Below are positions 5,656 through 8,767 of a stretch of 8,767 nucleotides of DNA, piece after piece. Source of the DNA: an uncultured Candidatus Altimarinota bacterium (lineage in GTDB: Bacteria > Patescibacteriota > Gracilibacteria > BD1-5 > UBA2023); the NCBI GenBank assembly GCA_938036655.1, contig CALHQS010000013.1, forward strand, positions 1-8,767, in the 5' to 3' direction. Under the pieces are notes generated by a model. The model saw only the letters and a program-made list of their open reading frames with translations, was not told the DNA's origin and did not search any database. Within the stretch, counting starts at the first letter, position 1. Each line of letters begins with the position of its first letter. Both the position numbers and the translations under genes were made by a program.

Positions 5656-6820
5656 AGTCAAACAATGTTTTGTCTTCATTAATTTCTTTTTTGAGAGTTC
5701 GCGCGCGTTCAAGCCCAGTTTCCACTTCACCTTCCTCGATTTGCAAATATTTTTCATCAATTTTGTCAGGATATTTGTAAAGGGAAAGAATATATTTGAT
5801 GGCATTGAGACGAGCCTGTTTTTTATCGTCGCTATGAACGATAATCCACGGCGCATAACTCGAGTGCGTGCGCGTAAAATTGTGATATTCTGCAAGCGTA
5901 TATTTGTCCCACAATTGCTGAGAAAACTGATCCACAGGCGACAATTTGTATTGTTTGAGTGGGTTCGTTCGGCGTTCTTCAAATCGTTTTGCTTGTTCGT
6001 ATTTGCTCACCGAGAAATAAAATTTTACGATTTTTGTATTCGCGCCAACGAGCAATTTTTCAAATGTCGGCACTTCATTCATAAAATGTTCATAATCGCG
6101 CTTTCCTACAAAACCCATTACTGGCTCCACACCCGCACGATTGTACCACGAACGATCAAAAAACACCATTTCACCAGCATTTGGCAAGTGTGCAATGTAT
6201 CGCTGAAAATACCATTGCCCGCGCTCAATATCACTCGGCTTCTGAAGGGCTACTACACGATGTTGGCGAGGATTCAACATTTCTGTAAAACGCTTGATGG
6301 TTCCGCCCTTCCCTGCCGCATCTCGTCCTTCGAAAATAATCAGCAATTTTTTGCCAGTTTGTATCAGATATCGCTGCAATTTTACCAATTCCAACTGCAA
6401 TCGAACCAATTCTTCCTCGTACGAAATCGTATCTTTTTTCATTTTCACGAGGACATATTTCCCTTTTTCTTTTTCTGAAAGTTTTTCTGTCGGCTTGTAT
6501 TTATTGTGAATTTCGCGCACAACATCAACCAACTCAATTGGTTCGGCAATTTCCTGCTCCATAATTTCGATATCCTCGTTCATTTTGTGAAGCAATTTTC
6601 GAAGCTTGGAAACTTTTTTGAGTTCTGTATCGCTGAATTTTCGCGCATTATTATCCAAAATCGTCAGAATTCGGTTACGCAAAACCTTGAGATTATCAAG
6701 ATCTTTGTTCACTTTAAGTTTTTTAAAATGCTTTTTCAGCGTATCATGAAACGCTTCCAGCGTCTCAGGACTCATCGTTACAATATTATTGAAAATATCG
6801 GTAATGTTAAACAGTTTCAT
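5654..6820 (-). CDS. ppk2: PPK2-family polyphosphate kinase with N-terminal extension
   Basis: PPK2 enzymes transfer phosphate between polyphosphate and nucleotides, most often making NTPs or NDPs from polyphosphate. The kinase core spans about residues 130-355: Walker A EGRDAAGKGGTIKR (164-177), LQKPSDIERGQWYFQRY (192-208), Walker B FFDRSWYNRAGVEPVMGF (220-237, catalytic D222), the lid region KFYFSVSKYEQAKRFEER, and SPVDQFSQQLWDKYTLAEY before the C-terminal helices. The PKCS-type one-domain core is usually ~230-300 residues. This protein has 388, because about 125 N-terminal residues form a mostly helical, charged extension (LKKVSKLRKLLHKMNEDIEIMEQ) of unknown role. The frame has no internal TGA and ends at TAA. 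It has its own promoter (6844-6872) and a leader of about 17 bases. Class I, II or III (ADP, AMP or both) cannot be settled by eye. Confidence 0.93.
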   Translation of the reverse strand: MKLFNITDIFNNIVTMSPETLEAFHDTLKKHFKKLKVNKDLDNLKVLRNRILTILDNNARKFSDTELKKVSKLRKLLHKMNEDIEIMEQEIAEPIELVDVVREIHNKYKPTEKLSEKEKGKYVLVKMKKDTISYEEELVRLQLELVKLQRYLIQTGKKLLIIFEGRDAAGKGGTIKRFTEMLNPRQHRVVALQKPSDIERGQWYFQRYIAHLPNAGEMVFFDRSWYNRAGVEPVMGFVGKRDYEHFMNEVPTFEKLLVGANTKIVKFYFSVSKYEQAKRFEERRTNPLKQYKLSPVDQFSQQLWDKYTLAEYHNFTRTHSSYAPWIIVHSDDKKQARLNAIKYILSLYKYPDKIDEKYLQIEEGEVETGLERARTLKKEINEDKTLFD

Positions 6821-6843
6821 AAGGAAAAATAAATATCCGTCCC

Positions 6844-6872
6844 ATTGTAGCAGAAAAGCCCGTTATTTGCAA
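6844..6872 (-). promoter_or_regulatory. Sigma70-type promoter for ppk2
   Basis: On the minus strand TTGCAA (6872-6867) and TACAAT (6849-6844) are 17 bases apart. Transcription would begin near 6837 and leave about 17 bases before the ATG at 6820. No Shine-Dalgarno is present in that leader. It separates ppk2 from the terminated mltG operon upstream. Confidence 0.6.
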
Positions 6873-6936
6873 ATAAAATCCAAAAATCACGTTGCGAAAC
6901 AAAAAATTTGTTTTCTCGTATAGATTATTGATAAAT

Positions 6937-6955
6937 AAAAAATCCCAAAATGGGA
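6937..6955 (-). terminator. Rho-independent terminator of the gltX-mltG gene set
   Basis: Read on the minus strand, TCCCA and TGGGA form a five-base stem around a three-base loop, followed by six T (complement of 6942-6937). It lies about 10 bases after the mltG stop. Its TCCCA/TGGGA core is almost the same as that of the ppk2 terminator at 5631-5655. Confidence 0.7.
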
Positions 6956-6964
6956 AATTTTATT

Positions 6965-8026
6965 TTATCGTAAATATTTTTGAACGTTGGCATTGTGCTC
7001 GGCGTTTGTTTTCGCGTAATGAATCACGCCATCATTGTCATGTAAATAGTAATAATACGCAGAATTTTCAGGATTGAGCGCCGCATTCCAGGCGCTTACA
7101 GAAATCGCGGAAATCGGCGTTGGTGGGTATCCAAGTGTTTTTCGTGTGTTATAAATATTGGAATGATCGTTGATCACGTTCGCAATAAATGACGGTGTAC
7201 ATTCTGAAAAAGTTTTTTGAAAACCATAACAAACCGTCGCATCAGCCCCCATTGCAATGCCTTCACGAACGCGTTTTGCAAGAATTCCTGCCACAATTGG
7301 ACGATTTTTTGCATTTCATTCTTCTCGCTCCACGATAGACGCAAGAATGAGTGTTTGGTAGGCTTTTTCTTTATTGAGAGCGAGGTAATCCTCAGAAATT
7401 TTTGACTGAAATCCATTGAGCAATTTGCGAATAATTGCGTCCGCCGAAGAATTACGATAAATTCGGTACGTGTCAGGCATCAAAAATCCTTCTAGACTCG
7501 TTGCGTTCGCCAAAAATTTATAATCTGATTGATATTGTGCAAGATTATCTTTGGCAGTTTTCACAAAATCCCCTGCATTCAAAATTCCTTTTTCTGCAAA
7601 ATAAGCGTCAAAATCCCAAATATTCCAGCCCGGCAAAAGCGTAATAGAAATTTCGTTGTCCTTTACAATTGTTTGTTTGAGGCCATTTTTGAGAAAATTA
7701 TCGAGTGTCATCGCCTCAGTCGTGCGATAATCCCCCGCCTTAATAGTCACCTCTGGTGCAAAAAATTTCACATACAACTTGTAACGCCAGTCAGCGATGC
7801 CTAATTTTTGTGAATGATTGAGACTCGCAACCGTCTCACCAGACGCTACCGTAAAATCTCCCGCCGGAATTGTAATATTTCCCGTCCCGCTTACATACAA
7901 ATAGAGACTAAAAAATATTACAAAAATACCAACCAAAATCCCAACAATCGGAGATTTTTTCTGATCAGTGCGAGCATTATTTTGGCGACGAGATTCGATG
8001 CGTCGAGAAGTAAAATTATCAGCCAT
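6965..8026 (-). CDS. mltG: Endolytic murein transglycosylase MltG (YceG-like)
   Basis: MltG cleaves nascent peptidoglycan strands at the membrane and so sets glycan chain length. The 353-residue protein has a basic cytoplasmic N-terminus (residues 1-25), one membrane helix (~27-45, PIVGILVGIFVIFFSLYLY) and an extracytoplasmic YceG region. Family motifs are LEGFLMPDTYRIY (178-190), LASIVERE (228-235, with E233 in the position of the catalytic Glu of E. coli MltG), RPIVAGILAKRVREG (242-256), ADATVCYG (261-268) and NTRKTLGYPPTPIS (293-306). TGA at 7318-7316 is Gly237, immediately after the catalytic segment; the standard code would cut the enzyme in half there. The ATG at 8026 is chosen over a longer frame from 8134 because that would overlap the upstream membrane-protein gene. 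The start is one base past the upstream stop, so translational coupling is likely. TAA ends the frame. Confidence 0.94.
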
Positions 8027-8027
8027 A

Positions 8028-8231
8028 TTAAAAAGGAAGATTAAGAGAGCCGTCAGGCAAAGAAATACTAAAAGCCATATTTTTGATATTGCGAATTTTT
8101 GCATTAATATCAGAATTCCCATATTTATCAGCAAAATCTGGAAAGAAAAATACTGACAAAATATACAAAACCGCCAAAATAATCACTATTGAAAAAATTT
8201 GCAATAAGATTTTAAGAATTTTGTTCGCCAT
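8028..8231 (-). CDS. Small single-helix membrane protein
   Basis: This 67-residue protein starts inside the 3' end of the zinc-ribbon gene (20-base overlap) and stops one base before mltG. A short basic N-terminus precedes a hydrophobic helix at about residues 9-30 (LLQIFSIVIILAVLYILSVF), so the ~37-residue tail (DFADKYGNSDINAKIRN and on) is probably outside the membrane. No family is recognised. Its tight packing between gltX, the zinc-ribbon gene and mltG supports real translation and suggests co-expression with cell-wall synthesis, but function is unknown. The frame holds no TGA and ends in TAA. Confidence 0.65.
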   Translation of the reverse strand: MANKILKILLQIFSIVIILAVLYILSVFFFPDFADKYGNSDINAKIRNIKNMAFSISLPDGSLNLPF

Positions 8232-8583
8232 TGATCAGGTCATTTACGGTAGTATTTTTGGAGAGAATATTTTCGATGTTGAGAATTTCTTCTGATGAAA
8301 TCGTTGGTTCTGGATTTTTATTGATTTTTTGTTTAGAATCCAAGAATTTTTGCAACATTTCGCGTCATTGTGTTGTTTTGAGAAATTCTGGGCGCATCTC
8401 ACCCAATTGTGCCGACAAAATCGCCTTCGTCTGACAAGCCGGACAATGATAGGAAAGTTCCAAACTTTTTCCATCAGCCTTCTTGATAAAAATGCGATTT
8501 TCATGCGGTTTCTCGCCACAATGCTGACAACGAAAAGTCGCAACAATCGAAGAAATAATCTCTTTGAGAAGAATATAATTCAT
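8212..8583 (-). CDS. Zinc-ribbon protein of unknown function
   Basis: This 123-residue protein begins two bases after the gltX stop. Two CxxC knuckles, C19-C22 (FRCQHCGE) and C47-C50 (YHCPACQT), are spaced as in a treble-clef or zinc-ribbon fold that would bind one structural zinc. The C-terminal ~60 residues are polar and probably helical or disordered (GREMLQKFLDSKQKINKN, SEEILNIENIL). TGA at 8367-8365 is read as Gly73, just after RPEFLKTTQ; without this the protein would be 72 residues. The extended frame ends at TAA 8214-8212 and overlaps the next gene by 20 bases, as is usual in dense operons. No enzyme motif is seen. A nucleic-acid or protein-binding role is a guess from the fold type only. 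Confidence 0.78.
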
Positions 8584-8585
8584 AA

Positions 8586-8767
8586 TTATAAATATTTTTT
8601 AACGCGCGCAAGCGTTTCATCTTTTCCGAGAATATACGCAATTTCGAACGCGCCCGGAGAAAATTGTTCGCCAGAAAGCGCTACACGAAGCGGCCATAAA
8701 ACCTGACCGTTTTTCTTTTCGGCTTCCGCAATTTTTGGTAAAATCGTGTTTTTCATTGCATCCAAAT
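8586..8767 (-). CDS. gltX: Glutamyl-tRNA synthetase, C-terminal end (partial)
   Basis: Only the last 60 codons lie in the window; the gene continues past 8767. The segment KNGQVLWPLRVALSGEQFSP, followed by GAFEIAYILGKDETLARVKK, is the characteristic C-terminal anticodon-binding portion of class I glutamyl-tRNA synthetases, which charge tRNA-Glu (and tRNA-Gln in organisms using the amidotransferase route). The frame ends at TAA 8588-8586. The next gene starts two bases later, so gltX probably leads, or belongs to, the operon running through mltG. The catalytic domain and its HIGH/KMSKS motifs cannot be inspected here. Confidence 0.9.
   Translation of the reverse strand, partial: LDAMKNTILPKIAEAEKKNGQVLWPLRVALSGEQFSPGAFEIAYILGKDETLARVKKYL

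Noticed and set aside
5741..6478. A 245-codon open frame on the plus strand opposite ppk2
   Set aside because: It mirrors a well-supported gene on the other strand, and its translation is rich in Phe/Ile/His with no motif; it is an antisense shadow.
6965..8026. mltG as a pseudogene broken by a nonsense codon
   Set aside because: The TGA replaces one residue in an otherwise intact protein, and the same codon interrupts several unrelated conserved genes in the same way, so recoding explains it.
7316..8134. Longer mltG starting at 8134 (minus)
   Set aside because: It would overlap most of the tail of the 67-residue membrane protein gene and add a second odd hydrophobic N-terminus; ATG 8026 gives a normal basic-then-helix start.
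222..8367. TGA as selenocysteine or readthrough sites
   Set aside because: There are too many genes, none is a known selenoprotein, no SECIS-like hairpins are evident, and the sites fit glycine.
1..8767. CRISPR array, tRNA/rRNA, insertion sequence, toxin-antitoxin or other defence system
   Set aside because: I saw no regularly spaced repeats, cloverleaf, transposase motif, target-site duplication or defence domain; the window is ordinary housekeeping sequence with an alternative code.

Overview
The window reads as part of a chromosome from a Gracilibacteria/Absconditabacteria-type bacterium (CPR/Patescibacteria) that translates UGA as glycine (genetic code 25). The DNA is AT-rich, several conserved proteins are intact only if in-frame TGA codons are read through, and these TGAs fall where the families carry glycine. 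The clearest cases are the first glycine of an AAA+ Walker A motif (1812-1814), the C-terminal KVKGEF segment of RsmI (5450-5452), and the gap between the catalytic Glu segment and the rest of MltG (7316-7318). Every CDS end that can be assigned with confidence uses TAA or TAG. Class assignment below CPR level is inference, because no rRNA or tRNA is present.

Plus-strand half (39-5473): a RibL/TagD-like cytidylyltransferase-fold nucleotidyltransferase; an AAA+ ATPase locus in two overlapping frames (586-1191 and 1191-2501), probably one ~638-residue protein interrupted by a frame break; a class I ribonucleotide reductase beta subunit (2644-3693) behind a good NrdR-box-like operator; a 178-residue protein of unknown function with two UGA-Gly codons; a small two-helix membrane protein whose frame runs on into the next gene; and rsmI (16S rRNA C1402 2'-O-methyltransferase).

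Minus-strand half (8767-5654): a tightly packed gene set consisting of the 3' end of gltX, a zinc-ribbon protein, a 67-residue single-helix membrane protein and mltG (endolytic murein transglycosylase), closed by a hairpin terminator at 6937-6955. A separate PPK2-family polyphosphate kinase gene follows with its own promoter. It converges on rsmI at a bidirectional terminator (5631-5655).

The genes cover housekeeping functions: dNTP synthesis (nrdB), ribosome maturation (rsmI), tRNA charging (gltX), peptidoglycan strand release (mltG) and polyphosphate-linked nucleotide phosphorylation (ppk2). I see no mobile element, CRISPR array, RNA gene or defence system. The points most worth checking are the UGA recoding, two frame anomalies next to short homopolymers, the NrdR operator, a shared TTGCAA -35 with very short leaders and no Shine-Dalgarno sequences, and a repeat-rich 157-base gap that may hold a short transcript.
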